Source: Panulirus ornatus (Eukaryota; Arthropoda; Malacostraca; Decapoda; Palinuridae). Taken from it: a stretch of 64,000 bases of DNA. The position numbers and the translations under genes were made by a program. Positions within the stretch are counted from its first letter, which is position 1, and the number at the start of each line of letters is the position of its first letter. The stretch is from contig NC_092230.1 in assembly GCF_036320965.1 (NCBI RefSeq), positions 50,951,282 through 51,015,281 on the forward strand, written 5' to 3'. Shown piece after piece: positions 49,298-60,900 of this stretch. The notes beneath the pieces are model-generated. The model saw only the letters and a program-made list of their open reading frames with translations, searched no databases and was not told the origin of the DNA.

Positions 49298-50790
49298 TTT
49301 TTATACTTTGTCGCTGTCTCCCGCGTTTGCGAGGTAGCGCAAGGAAACAGACGAAAGAAATGGCCCAACCCCCCCCCCCATACACATGTACGTACACACG
49401 TCCACACACGCAAATATACATACCTACACAGCTTTCCATGGTTTACCCCAGACGCTTCACATGCCTTGATTCAATCCACTGACAGCACGTCAACCCCTGT
49501 ATACCACATCGCTCCAATTCACTCTATTCCTTGCCCTCCTTTCACCCTCCTGCATGTTCAGGCCCCGATCACACAAAATCTTTTTCACTCCATCTTTCCA
49601 CCTCCAATTTGGTCTCCCTCTTCTCCTCGTTCCCTCCACCTCCGACACATATATCCTCTTGGTCAATCTTTCCTCACTCATTCTCTCCATGTGCCCAAAC
49701 CATTTCAAAACACCCTCTTCTGCTCTCTCAACCACGCTCTTTTTATTTCCACACATCTCTCTTACCCTTACGTTACTTACTCGATCAAACCACCTCACAC
49801 CACACATTTTCCTCAAACATCTCATTTCCAGCACATCCATCCTCCTGCGCACATCTCTATCCATAGCCCACGCCTCGCAACCATACAACATTGTTGGAAC
49901 CACTATTCCTTCAAACATACCCATTTTTGCTTTCCGAGATAATGTTCTCGACTTCCACACATTTTTCAAGGCTCCCAAAATTTTCGCCCCCTCCCCCACC
50001 CTATGATCCACTTCCGCTTCCATGGTTCCATCCGCTGACAGATCCACTCCCAGATATCTAAAACACTTCACTTCCTCCAGTTTTTCTCCATTCAAACTCA
50101 CCTCCCAATTGACTTGACCCTCACCCCTACTGTACCTAATAACCTTGCTCTTATTCACATTTACTCTTAACTTTCTTCTTCCACACACTTTACCAAACTC
50201 AGTCACCAGCTTCTGCAGTTTCTCACATGAATCAGCCACCAGCGCTGTATCATCAGCGAACAACAACTGACTCACTTCCCAAGCTCTCTCATCCCCAACA
50301 GACTTCATACTTGCCCCTCTTTCCAGGACTCTTGCATTTACCTCCCTAACAACCCCATCCATAAACAAATTAAACAACCATGGAGACATCACACACCCCT
50401 GCCACAAACCTACATTCACTGAGAACCAATCACTTTCCTCTCTTCCTACACGTACACATGCCTTACATCCTCGATAAAAACTTTTCACTGCTTCTAACAA
50501 CTTGCCTCCCACACCATATATTCTTAATACCTTCCACAGAGCATCTCTATCAACTCTATCATATGCCTTCTCCAGATCCATAAATGCTACATACAAATCC
50601 ATTTGCTTTTCTAAGTATTTCTCACATACATTCTTCAAAGCAAACACCTGATCCAAACATCCTCTACCACTTCTGAAACCGCACTGCTCTTCCCCAATCT
50701 GATGCTCTGTACATGCCTTCACCCTCTCAATCAATACCCTCCCATATAATTTACCAGGAATACTCAACAAACTTATACCTCTGTAATTTG

Positions 50791-50792
<2 letters not shown>
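49281..50792 (-). mobile_element. LINE-A, 5'-truncated, RT frame intact
   Basis: On the - strand it has poly(A) (as T, 49281-49302), the hairpin (49306-49342), a short 3' UTR and an uninterrupted 426-codon frame (49490-50770) from [12 protein letters not shown] through motif A, QGCVMSPW, FADD and the C-terminus. It shares with the intact copy at 57928-61258 the changes RGEGQVN, SADGTMEAE and MDRDVRRR. The N-terminal RT and the endonuclease are absent. Confidence 0.93.

Positions 50793-50864
<72 letters not shown>
50793..50864. repeat. (TA)n tract
   Basis: TA run of about 70 bp between the truncated end of one LINE-A and a short hairpin-tail remnant on the opposite strand. Confidence 0.92.
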
Positions 50865-50866
<2 letters not shown>

Positions 50867-50912
50867 CTACCTCGCAAACGCGGGAGACAGCGACAAAGTA
50901 TAAAAAAAAAAA
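50865..50912 (+). mobile_element. LINE-A terminal hairpin and tail only
   Basis: Only the last 36 bp of the element (cgctacctcgcaaacgcggg and agacagcgacaaagta) plus poly(A) are present. This is an extremely short insertion or the remnant of one. A (TA)n tract follows to about 51000. Confidence 0.8.
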
Positions 50913-50913
50913 G

Positions 50914-50977
<64 letters not shown>

Positions 50978-51030
50978 ATGTATATATGTATATGTATATG
51001 AGCGCCTCTTCGCAAACGGAACTACCTTGG

Positions 51031-51425
51031 CCCACCAGTGATGCTACTACGTTTGTGAATCGGGAACCATTGCAACACAAACCTCGCCAGGTGGTAGAGT
51101 TTCCCGCAGTGTATCGAGACAGACTTCCCCAGAACTTTTTTTAAAGGGGAAGTAAATGTTTATAGTTGTGTTACTGGAGTGATAGTTTTCATACATGGTG
51201 TTTTGATAAGAAAATAGTGAAATTGGAGAAAAATGTAGCTTAGACATTGAAGCTTATTGATACAGTGGTTAAATTGATGAGAACTGCTATTGACGTTTGT
51301 GTAAATAAATTATACATTTCCTTTTTCCATAGCCAGAGGTTGAATCATTATGAGACATTCATTTTTTCATTCATTTCAAGCTAGAAGTTTCAGTTTTCTA
51401 AATTGTTTCTTACATTTTTCATATG
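51031..51425 (+). repeat. Unclassified repeat X, longest + strand copy
   Basis: It begins near cccaccagtgatgctactac, with an open frame [20 protein letters not shown] ending PQNFF at a stop (51142-51144). About 280 bp of AT-rich sequence with AATAAA (51302-51309 area) follow, then catttttcatatgtatata and a (TG)n run. It recurs inverted at 54938-55330 and in part at 2509-2769 and 61344-61471. The structure suggests the 3' exon and UTR of a transcript, but I do not recognise the protein. Confidence 0.6.
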
Positions 51426-51513
51426 TATATATATGTATGTGTGTGTGTGTGTATATATGTGCGTATGTATGTGTATGTGTGTGTATGTGTATATGTATAT
51501 ATATATGTATATT
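51426..51513. repeat. (TG)n/(TA)n microsatellite
   Basis: Mixed TG and TA repeats link repeat X to the LINE-A head. The same arrangement, inverted, lies at 61259-61343 beside the intact LINE-A. Confidence 0.9.
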
Positions 51514-54500
51514 ATCCCTGGGGATGGGGTGAAAGAATACTTCCCACGTATTCCTTGCGTGTCGTAGAAAGCGACTAGAGGGGACGGGAGCGGGGGGCCA
51601 GAAATCCTCCCCTCCTTGTATTAACTTTCTAAAATGGGAAACAGAAGAAGGAGTCACGCGGGGAGTGCTCATCCTCCTCGAAGGCTCAGAGTGGGGTGCC
51701 TAAATGTGTGTGGATGTAACCAAGATGTGAAAAAAGGAGAGATAGGTAGTATGTTTGAGGAAAGGAACCTGGATGTTTCGGCTCTGAGTGAAACGAAGCT
51801 CAGGGTTAAAGGGGAAGAGTGGTTTGGGAATGTCTGGGGAGTAAAGTCAGGGGTTAGTGAGAGGACAAGAGCAAGGGAAGGAGTAGCAATACTCGTGAAA
51901 CAGGAGTTGTGGGAGTATGTGATAGAATGTAAGAAAGTAAATTCTCGATTAATATGGGTAAAACTGAAAGTTGATGGAGAGAGGTGGGTGATTATTGGTG
52001 CATATGCACCCGGGCATGAGAAGAAAGATCATGAGAGGCAAGTGTTTTGGGAGCAGCTGAATGAGTGTGTTAGTGGTTTTGATGCACGAGACCGGGTTAT
52101 AGTGATGGGTGATTTGAATGCAAAGGTGAATAATGTGGCAGTTCAGGGAATAATTGGTATACATGGGGTGTTCAGTGTTGTAAATGGAAATAGTGAAGAG
52201 CTTGTAGATTTATGTGCTGAAAAAGGACTGATGATTGGGAATACCTGGTTTAAAAAGCGAGATATACATAAGTATACTTATGTAAGTAGGAGAGATGGCC
52301 AGAGAGCGTTATTGGATTATGTGTTAATTGACAGGCGTGCGAAAGAGAGACTTTTGGATGTTAATGTGCTGAGAGGTGCAACTGGAGGGATGTCTTGTGG
52401 AGGCTAAGGTGAAGATTTGTATGGGTTTTCAGAAAAGAAGAGTGAATGTTGGGGTGAAGAGGGTGGTGAGAGTAAGTGAGCTTGGGAAGGAGACCTGTGT
52501 GAGGAAGTACCAGGAGAGACTGAGTACAGAATGGAAAAAGGTGAGAACAATGGAAGTAAGGGGAGTGGGGGAGGAATGGGATGTATTTAGGGAATCAGTG
52601 ATGGATTGCGCAAAAGATGCTTGTGGCATGAGAAGAGTGGGAGGTGGGTTGATTAGAAAGGGTAGTGAGTGGTGGGATGAAGAAGTGAGAGTATTATTGA
52701 AAGAGAAGAGAGAGGCATTTGGACGATTTTTGCAGGGAAAAAATGCAATTGAGTGGGAGATGTATAAAAGAAAGAGACAGGAGGTCAAGAGAAAGGTGCA
52801 AGAGGTGAAAAAAAGGGCAAATGAGAGTTGGGGTGAGAGAGTATCATTAAATTTTAGGGAGAATAAAAAGATGTTCTGGAAGGAGGTAAATAAAGTGCGT
52901 AAGACAAGGGAGCAAATGGGAACTTCAGTGAAGGGCGCAAATGGGGAGGTGATAACAAGTAGTGGTGATGTGAGAAGGAGATGGAGTGAGTATTTTGAAG
53001 GTTTGTTGAATGTGTTTGATGATAGAGTGGCAGATATAGGGTGTTTTGGTCGAGGTTGTGTGCAAAGTGAGAGGGTTAGGGAAAATGATTTGGTAAACAG
53101 AGAAGAGGTAGTGAAAGCTTTGCGGAAGATGAAAGCCGGCAAGGCAGCAGGTTTGGATGGTATTGCAGTGGAATTTATTAAAAAAGGGGGTGACTGTATT
53201 GTTGACTGGTTGGTAAGGTTATTTAAATGTATGTATGACTCATGGTGAGGTGCCTGAGGATTGGCGGAATGCGTGCATAGTGCCATTGTACAAAGGCAAA
53301 GGGGATAAGAGTGAGTGCTCAAATTACAGAGGTATAAGTTTGTTGAGTATTCCTGGTAAATTATATGGGAGGGTGTTGATTGAGAGGGTGAAGGCATGTA
53401 CAGAGAATCAGATTGGGGAAGAGCAGTGTGGTTTCAGAAGTGGTAGAGGATGTGTGGATCAGGTGTTTGCTTTGAAGAATGTATGTGAGAAATACTTAGA
53501 AAAGCAAATGGATTTGTATGTAGCATTTATGGATCTGGAGAAGGCATATGATAGAGTTGATAGAGATGCTCTGTGGAAGGTATTAAGAATATATGGTGTG
53601 GGAGGCAAGTTGTTAGAAGCAGTGAATAGTTTTTATCGAGGATGTAAGGCATGTGTACGTGTAGGAAGAGAGGAAAGTGATTGGTTCTCAGTGAATGTAG
53701 GTTTGCGGCAGGGGTGTGTGATGTCTCCATGGCTGTTTAATTTGTTTATGGATGGGGTTGTTAGGGAGGTAAATGCAAGAGTTTTGGAAAGAGGGGCAAG
53801 TATGAAGTCTGTTGGGGATGAGAGAGCTTGGGAAGTGTCAGTTGTTGTTCGCTGATGATACAGCGCTGGTGGCTGATTCATGTGAGAAACTGCAGAAGCT
53901 GGTGACTGAGTTTGGTAAAGTGTGTGGAAGAAGAAAGTTAAGAGTAAATGTGAATAAGAGCAAGGTTATTAGGTACAGTAGGGTTGAGGGTCAAGTCAAT
54001 TGGGAGGTGAGTTTGAATGGAGAAAAACTGGAGGAAGTGAAGTGTTTTAGATATCTGGGAGTGGATCTGGCAGCGGATGGAACCATGGAAGCGGAAGTGG
54101 ATCATAGGGTGGGGGAGGGGGCGAAAATTCTGGGGGCCTTGAAGAATGTGTGGAAGCCGAGAACATTATCTCGGAAAGCAAAAATGGGTATGTTTGAAGG
54201 AATAGTGGTTCCAACAATGTTGTATGGTTGCGAGGCGTGGGCTATGGATAGAGTTGTGCGCAGGAGGATGGATGTGCTGGAAATGAGATGTTTGAGGACA
54301 ATGTGTGGTGTGAGGTGGTTTGATCGAGTGAGTAACGTAAGGGTAAGAGAGATGTGTGGAAATAAAAAGAGTGTGGTTGAGAGAGCAGAAGAGGGTGTTT
54401 TGAAGTGGTTTGGGCACATGGAGAGGATGAGTGAGGAAAGATTGACCAAGAGGATATATGTGTTGGAGGTGGAGGGAACGAGGAGAAGAGGGAGACCAAA

Positions 54501-54799
54501 TTGGAGGTGGAAAGATGGAGTGAAAAAGATTTTGTGTGATCGGGGCCTGAACATGCAGGAGGGTGAAAGGAGGGCAAGGAATAGAGTGAATTGGAGCGAT
54601 GTGGTATACCGGGGTTAACGTGCTGTCAGTGGATTGAATCAAGGCATGTGAAGCGTCTGGGGTAAACCATGGAAAGCTGTGTAGGTATGTATATTTGCGT
54701 GTGTGGACGTATGTATATACATGTGTATGGGGGGGTGGGCCATTTCTTTCGTCTGTTTCCTTGCGCTACCTCGCAAACGCGGGAGACCGACAAAGTATA

Positions 54800-54808
<9 letters not shown>
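51514..54808 (+). mobile_element. LINE-A, full-length copy with frameshifts
   Basis: A complete copy: leader from atccctgggg, ATG at 51634, endonuclease (51634-52400 with LSETKL, GAYAPGHEKK, MGDLNAKV, LDYVLID), linker and RT N-terminus (52376-53248). RT continues at 53235-53855, and FADD plus the C-terminus lie in 53812-54618. A 10-bp loss at about 52394 removes the SDHY motif. There is a 1-bp gain at about 53224 and a 2-bp loss at about 53838. The short 3' UTR ends in a hairpin missing two bases (gggagaccgac). Both flanks carry repeat X, in opposite orientations. Confidence 0.95.
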
Positions 54809-54884
<76 letters not shown>

Positions 54885-54937
54885 CACATACATACGCACA
54901 TATACACACACACACACACACATATACATATATATAC
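54809..54937. repeat. (TA)n then (CA)n microsatellite
   Basis: TA repeats follow the LINE-A tail (to about 54878), then cacatacacatacatacgca-type and (CA)n repeats lead into inverted repeat X. Confidence 0.92.
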
Positions 54938-55330
54938 ATATGAAAAATGTAAGAAACAATTTAGAAAACTGAAACTTCTAGCTTGAAATGAAATGAAAAA
55001 ATGAATGTCACATAATGGTTCAACCTCTGGCTATGGAAAAGGGAAATGTATAATTTATTTACACAAACGTCAATAGCAGTTCTCATCAATTTAACCACTG
55101 TATCAATAAGCTTCAATGTCTAAGCTACATTTTCTCCAATTTCACTATTTTCTTGTCAAAGCACCTTGTATGAAAACTATCACTCCAGTAACATAACTAT
55201 AAGCATTTACTTCCCCTTTAAAAAAGTTCTGGGGAAGTCTGTCTCGATACACTGCGGGTCACTCTACCTGGCGAGGTTTGTGTTGCAATGGTTCTTGATT
55301 CACAAACGTAGTAGCATCACTGGTGGGCGG
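54938..55330 (-). repeat. Unclassified repeat X, inverted copy
   Basis: This is the reverse of 51031-51425, with small differences: the short open frame is interrupted (deletion near 55255). It forms an inverted repeat with that copy around the full-length LINE-A. Confidence 0.65.
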
Positions 55331-55836
55331 AAGAACGTTCTTGTAACCACAGCAAGGATCACAGTCCGTGCAACTCCATTATGATGGTTCTTCTCATGAC
55401 GCGACGCTTAAGCATTCTGGCACCCGAGATGGAACTTGCATGAAGGTGTATATGTCAGACACTCAGGTTTTCAGAGCCAGTAAGCCAGCCAGCCAGTTGA
55501 TTCCTCCCTCCGGCAGTGGCTTTGCTATCGTGGTGTAATGGGTCGTGGTGGCTACCTTCCTTCACTAGAAGCCAGAGTGGACCCACAATAACTGTACTGT
55601 ATCCAATTAGAGGAGGCGCCTCTGCCGAGGTCCCAGAGCCGTATATATACACATCCGCCTTTCCAAGGTGTACAACACAAGGGAACGGATAAACACATAC
55701 AGATAACAAGGACAACTGGAAAAATTGTAAGAAAATGAGGAAGTCTTCGTTTCCCACCTCTTAGGATCAGCTGATCCTGTAGTTGTTGTATATCAGCAGT
55801 AATCATTTCTATGAGACATCCAATGACGAGAAATGA
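55331..55836. other. Stretch of unknown nature with promoter-like sequence
   Basis: About 500 bp, GC-richer than the rest and found once in the window. On the + strand a CCAAT motif (about 55600), a palindromic ggaggcgcctc (55611-55621) and gtatatatacac (55642-55653) are spaced as in RNA polymerase II promoters. On the - strand a 101-codon frame (55455-55757) crosses it. It could be a long terminal repeat, a host promoter or unrelated; I cannot decide. Confidence 0.3.
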
Positions 55837-57862
55837 GAAAAGAAAGAGACAGGGGGTCAAGAGAAAGGTGCAAGAGGTGAAAAAGAGGGCAAATGAGAGT
55901 TGGGGTGAGAGAGTATCATTAAATTTTAGGGAGAATAAAAAGATGTTCTGGAAGGAGGTAAATAAAGTGCGTAAGACGAGGGAACAAATGGGAACTTCAG
56001 TGAAGGGGGCTAATGGGGAGGTGATAACAAGTAGTGGTGATATGAGAAGGAGATGGAGTGAGTATTTCGAAGGTTTGTTGAATGTGTTTGATGATAGAGT
56101 GGCAGATATAGGGTGTTTTGGTTGAGGTGGTGTGCAAAGTGAGAGGGTTAGGGAAAATGATTTGGTAAACAGAGAAGAGGTAGTAAGAGCTTTGCGGAAG
56201 ATGAAAGCCGGAAAGGCAGCAGGTTTGGATGGTATTGCAGTGGAATTTATTAAGAAAGGGGGTGACTGTATTATTGACTGGTTGGTAAGGTTACTTAATG
56301 TATGTATGACTCATGGTGAGGTGCCTGAGGATTGGCGGAATGCGTGCATAGTGCCATTGTACAAAGGCAAATGGGATAAGAGTGAGTGCTCAAATTACAG
56401 AGGTATAAGTTTGTTGAGTATTCCTGGTAAATTATATGGGAGGGTATTGATTGAGAGGGTGAAGGCATGTACAGAGGATCAGATTGGGGAAGAGCAGTGT
56501 GGTTTCAGAAGTGGTAGAGGATGTGTGGATCAGGTTTGCTTTGAAGAATGTATGTGAGAAATACTTAGAAAAGCAAATGGATTTGTATGTAGCATTTATG
56601 GATCTGGAGAAGGCATATGATAGAGTTGATAGAGATGCTCTGTGGAAGGTATTAAGAATATATGGTGTGGGAGGCAAGTTGTTAGAAGCAGTGAAAAGTT
56701 TTTATCGAGGATGTAAGGCATGTGTATGTGTAGGAAGAGAGGAAAGTGATTGGTTCTCAGTGAATGTAGGTTTGCGGCAGGGGTGTGTGATGTCTCCATG
56801 GTTGTTTAATTTGTTTATGGATGGGGTTGTTAGGGAGGTAAATGCAAGAGTTTTGGAAAGAGGGGCAAGTATGAAGTCTGTTGGGGATGAGAGAGCTTGG
56901 GAAGTGAGTCAGTTGTTGTTCGCTGATGATACAGCGCTGGTGGCTGATACTGCAGAAGCTGGTGACTGAGTTTGGTAAAGTGTGTGAAAGAAGAAAGTTA
57001 AGAGTAAATGTGAATAAGAGCAAGGTTATTAGGTACAGTAGGGTTGAGGCTCAAGTCAATTGGGAGGTAAGTTTGAATGGAGCAAAACTGGAGGAAGTAA
57101 AGTGTTTTAGATATCTGGGAGTGGATCTGGCAGCGTATGGAACCATGGAGGCAGAAGTGGATCATAGGGTGGGGGAGGGGGCGAAAATCCTGGGAGCCTT
57201 GAAGAATGTGTGGAAGTCGAGAACATTATCTCGGAGAGCAAAAATGGGTATGTTTGAAGGAATAGTGGTTCCAGCAATGTTGCATGGTTGCGAGGCGTGG
57301 GCTATGGATAGAGTTGTGCGCAGGAGGATGGATGTGCTGGAAATGAGATGTTTGAGGACAATGTGTGGTGTAAGGTGGTTTGATCGAGTAAGTAATGTAA
57401 GGGTAAGAGAGATGTGTGGAAATAAAAAGAGCGTGGTTGAGAAAGCAGAAGAGGGTGTTTTGAAATGGTTTGGGCACATGGAGAGAATGAGTGAGGAAAG
57501 ATTGACCAAGAGGATATATGTCTCGGAGGTGGAGGGAACGAGGAGAAGTGGGAGACCAAATTGGAGGTGGAAAGATGGAGTGAAAAAGATTTTGTGTGAT
57601 CGGGGCCTGAAAATGCAGGAGGGTGAAAGGAGGGCAAGGAATAGAGTGAATTGGATTGATGTGGTATACTGGGGTTGACGTGCTGTCAGTGGATTGAATC
57701 AGGGCATGTGAAGTGTCTGGGGTAAACCATGGAAAGCTGTGTAGGTATGTATATTTGTGTGTGTGGACGTATGTATATACATGTGTATGGGGGTGGGTTG
57801 GGCCATTTCTTTCGTCTGTTTCCTTGCGCTACCTCACAAACGCGGGAGACAGCGACAAAGCA

Positions 57863-57870
<8 letters not shown>
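55837..57870 (+). mobile_element. LINE-A, 5'-truncated, three lesions
   Basis: It begins in the linker (RKRQGVKRKVQEVKKRANES). Arg to stop at 56125 (CFG*GGVQ), a 2-bp loss at about 56536 (DQVFALK becomes DQVCFEE) and an 11-bp loss just after FADDTALVAD (about 56947) break the frame into 55811-56125, 56132-56557, 56484-56969 and 56926-57678. The hairpin has a C-to-T-type change in its stem (cctcacaaac, 57832-57841). The A-rich tail and about 55 bp of TA lead directly into the tail of the inverted, intact copy. Confidence 0.94.

Positions 57871-57927
<57 letters not shown>
57871..57927. repeat. (TA)n between two LINE-A tails
   Basis: TA run of about 55 bp. To its left a + strand LINE-A ends; to its right the poly(A) tail of a - strand LINE-A begins. 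Confidence 0.95.
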
Positions 57928-57945
<18 letters not shown>

Positions 57946-60900
57946 TTTTATACTTTGTCGCTGTCTCCCGCGTTTGCGAGGTAGCGCAAGGAAACAGACG
58001 AAAGAAATGGCCCAACCCCCCCCCCCCATGCACATGTACATACACACGTCCACACACGCAAATATACATACCTACACAGCTTTCCATGGTTTACCCCAGA
58101 CGCTTCACATGCCTTGCTTCAATCCACTGACAGCACGTCAACCCCTGTATACCACATGACTCCAATTCACTCTATTTCTTGCCCTCCTTTCACCCTCCTG
58201 CATGTTCAGGCCCCGATCACACAAAATCTTTTTCACTCCATCTTTCCACCTCCAATTTGGTCTCCCTCTTCTCCTCGTTCCCTCCACCTCCGACACATAT
58301 ATCCTCTTGGTCAATCTCTCCTCACTCATTCTCTCCATGTGCCCAAACCATTTCAAAACACCCTCCTCTGCTCTCTCAACCACGCTCTTTTTATTTCCAC
58401 ACATCTCTCTCACCCTTACGTTACTTACTCGATCAAACCACCTCACACCACACATTGTCCTCAAACATCTCATTTCCAGCACATCCATCCTCCTGCGCAC
58501 ATCTCTATCCATAGCCCACGCCTCGCAACCATACAACATTGTTGGAACCACTATTCCCTCAAACATACCCATCTTTGCTTTCCGAGATAATGTTCTCGAC
58601 TTCCACACATTCTTCAAGGCTCCCAAAATTTTCGCCCCCTCCCCCACCCTATGATCCACTTCCGCTTCCATGGTTCCATCCGCTGACAGATCCACTCCCA
58701 GATATCTAAAACAATTCACTTCCTCCAGTTTTTCTCCATTCAAACTCACCTCCCAATTGACTTGACCCTCACCCCTACTGTACCTAATAACCTTGCTCTT
58801 GTTCACATTTACTCTCAACTTTCTTCTTCCACACACTTTACCAAACTCAGTCACCAGCTTCTGCAGTTTCTCACATGAATCAGCCACCAGCGCTGTATCA
58901 TCAGCGAACAACAACTGACTCACTTCCCAAGCTCTCTCATCCCCAACAGACTTCATACTTGCCCCTCTTTCCAGGACTCTTGCATTTACCTCCCTTACAA
59001 CCCCATCCATAAACAAATTAAACAACCATGGAGACATCACACACCCCTGGCGCAAACCTACATTCACTGAGAACCAATCACTTTCCTCTCTTCCTACACG
59101 TACACATGCCTTACATCCTCGATAAAAACTTTTCACTGCTTCTAACAACTTGCCTCCCACACCATATATTCTTAATACCTTCCACAGAGCATCTCTATCA
59201 ACTCTATCATATGCCTTCTCCAGATCCATAAATGCTACATACAAATCCATTTGCTTTTCTAAGTATTTCTCACATACATTCTTCAAAGCAAACACCTGAT
59301 CCACACATCCTCTACCACTTCTGAAACCGCACTGCTCTTCCCCAATCTGATGCTCTGTACATGCCTTCACCCTCTCAATCAATACCCTCCCATATAATTT
59401 ACCAGGAATACTCAACAAACTTATACCTCTGTAATTTGAGCACTCACTCTTATCCCCTTTGCCTTTGTACAATGGCACTATGCACGCATTCCGCCAATCC
59501 TCAGGCACCTCACCATGAGTCATACATACATTAAATAACCTTACCAACCAGTCAACAATACAGTCACCCCCTTTCTTAATAAATTCCACTGCAATACCAT
59601 CCAAACCTGCTGCCTTGCCGGCTTTCATCTTCCGCAAAGCTTTTACTACCTCTTCTCTGTTTACCAAATCATTTTCCCTAACCCTCTCACTTTGCACACC
59701 ACCTCGACCAAAACACCCTATATCTGCCACTCTGTCATCAGACACATTCAACAAACCTTCAAAATACTCATTCCATCTCCTTCTCACATCACCGCTACTT
59801 GTTATCACCTCCCCATTTACGCCCTTCACTGAAGTTCCCATTTGCTCCCTTGTCTTACGCACCCTATTTACCTCCTTCCAGAACATCTTTTTATTCTCCC
59901 TAAAATTTACTGATAGTCTCTCACCCCAACTCTCATTTGCCCTTTTTTTCACCTCTTGCACCTTTCTCTTGACCTCCTGTCTCTTTCTTTTATACTTCTC
60001 CCACTCAATTGCATTTTTTCCCTGCAAAAATCGTCCAAATGCCTCTCTCTTCTCTTTCACTAATACTCTTACTTCTTCATCCCACCACTCACTACCCTTT
60101 CTAAACAGCCCACCTCCCACTCTTCTCATGCCACAAGCATCTTTTGCGCAATCCATCACTGATTCCCTAAATACATCCCATTCCTCCCCCACTCCCCTTA
60201 CTTCCATTGTTCTCACCTTTTTCCATTCTGTACACAGTCTCTCCTGGTACTTCCCCACACAGGTCTCCTTCCCAAGCTCACTTACTCTCACCACCTTCTT
60301 CACCCCAACATTCACTCCTCTTTTCTGAAAACCCATACTAATCTTCACCTTAGCCTCCACAAGATAATGATCAGACATCCCTCCAGTTGCACCTCTCAGC
60401 ACATTAACATCCAAAAGTCTCTCTTTCGCACGCCTGTCAATTAACACGTAATCCAATAACGCTCTCTGGCCATCTCTCCTACTTACATAAGTATACTTAT
60501 GTATGTCTCGCTTTTTAAACCAGGTATTCCCAATCATCAGTCCTTTTTCAGCACATAAATCTACAAGCTCTTCACCATTTCCATTTACAACACTGAACAC
60601 CCCATGCATACCAATTATTCCCTCAACTGCCACATTACTCACCTTTGCATTCAAATCACCCATCACTATAACCCGGTCTCGTGCATCAAAACCGCTAACA
60701 CACTCATTTAGCTGCTCCCAAAACACTTGCCTCTCATGATCTTTCTTCTCATGCCCAGGTGCATATGCACCAATAATCACCCACCTCTCTCCATCAACTT
60801 TCAATTTTACCCATATTAATCGAGAATTTACTTTCTTACATTCTATCACATACTCCCACAACTCCTGTTTCAGGAGTATTGCTACTCCTTCCCTTGCTCT

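Noticed and set aside
49126..49482. Tyrosine/isoleucine-rich frames (YIYIYI), here and at 2211-2623, 50713-51144, 54626-54972, 57686-58159
   Set aside because: These are translations of (TA)n tracts joined to LINE-A tails.
55455..55860. Two overlapping open frames on the - strand, one with a hydrophobic N-terminus
   Set aside because: No recognisable domain, overlap in different frames and a promoter-like sequence inside argue against a gene; the stretch is left as unknown.
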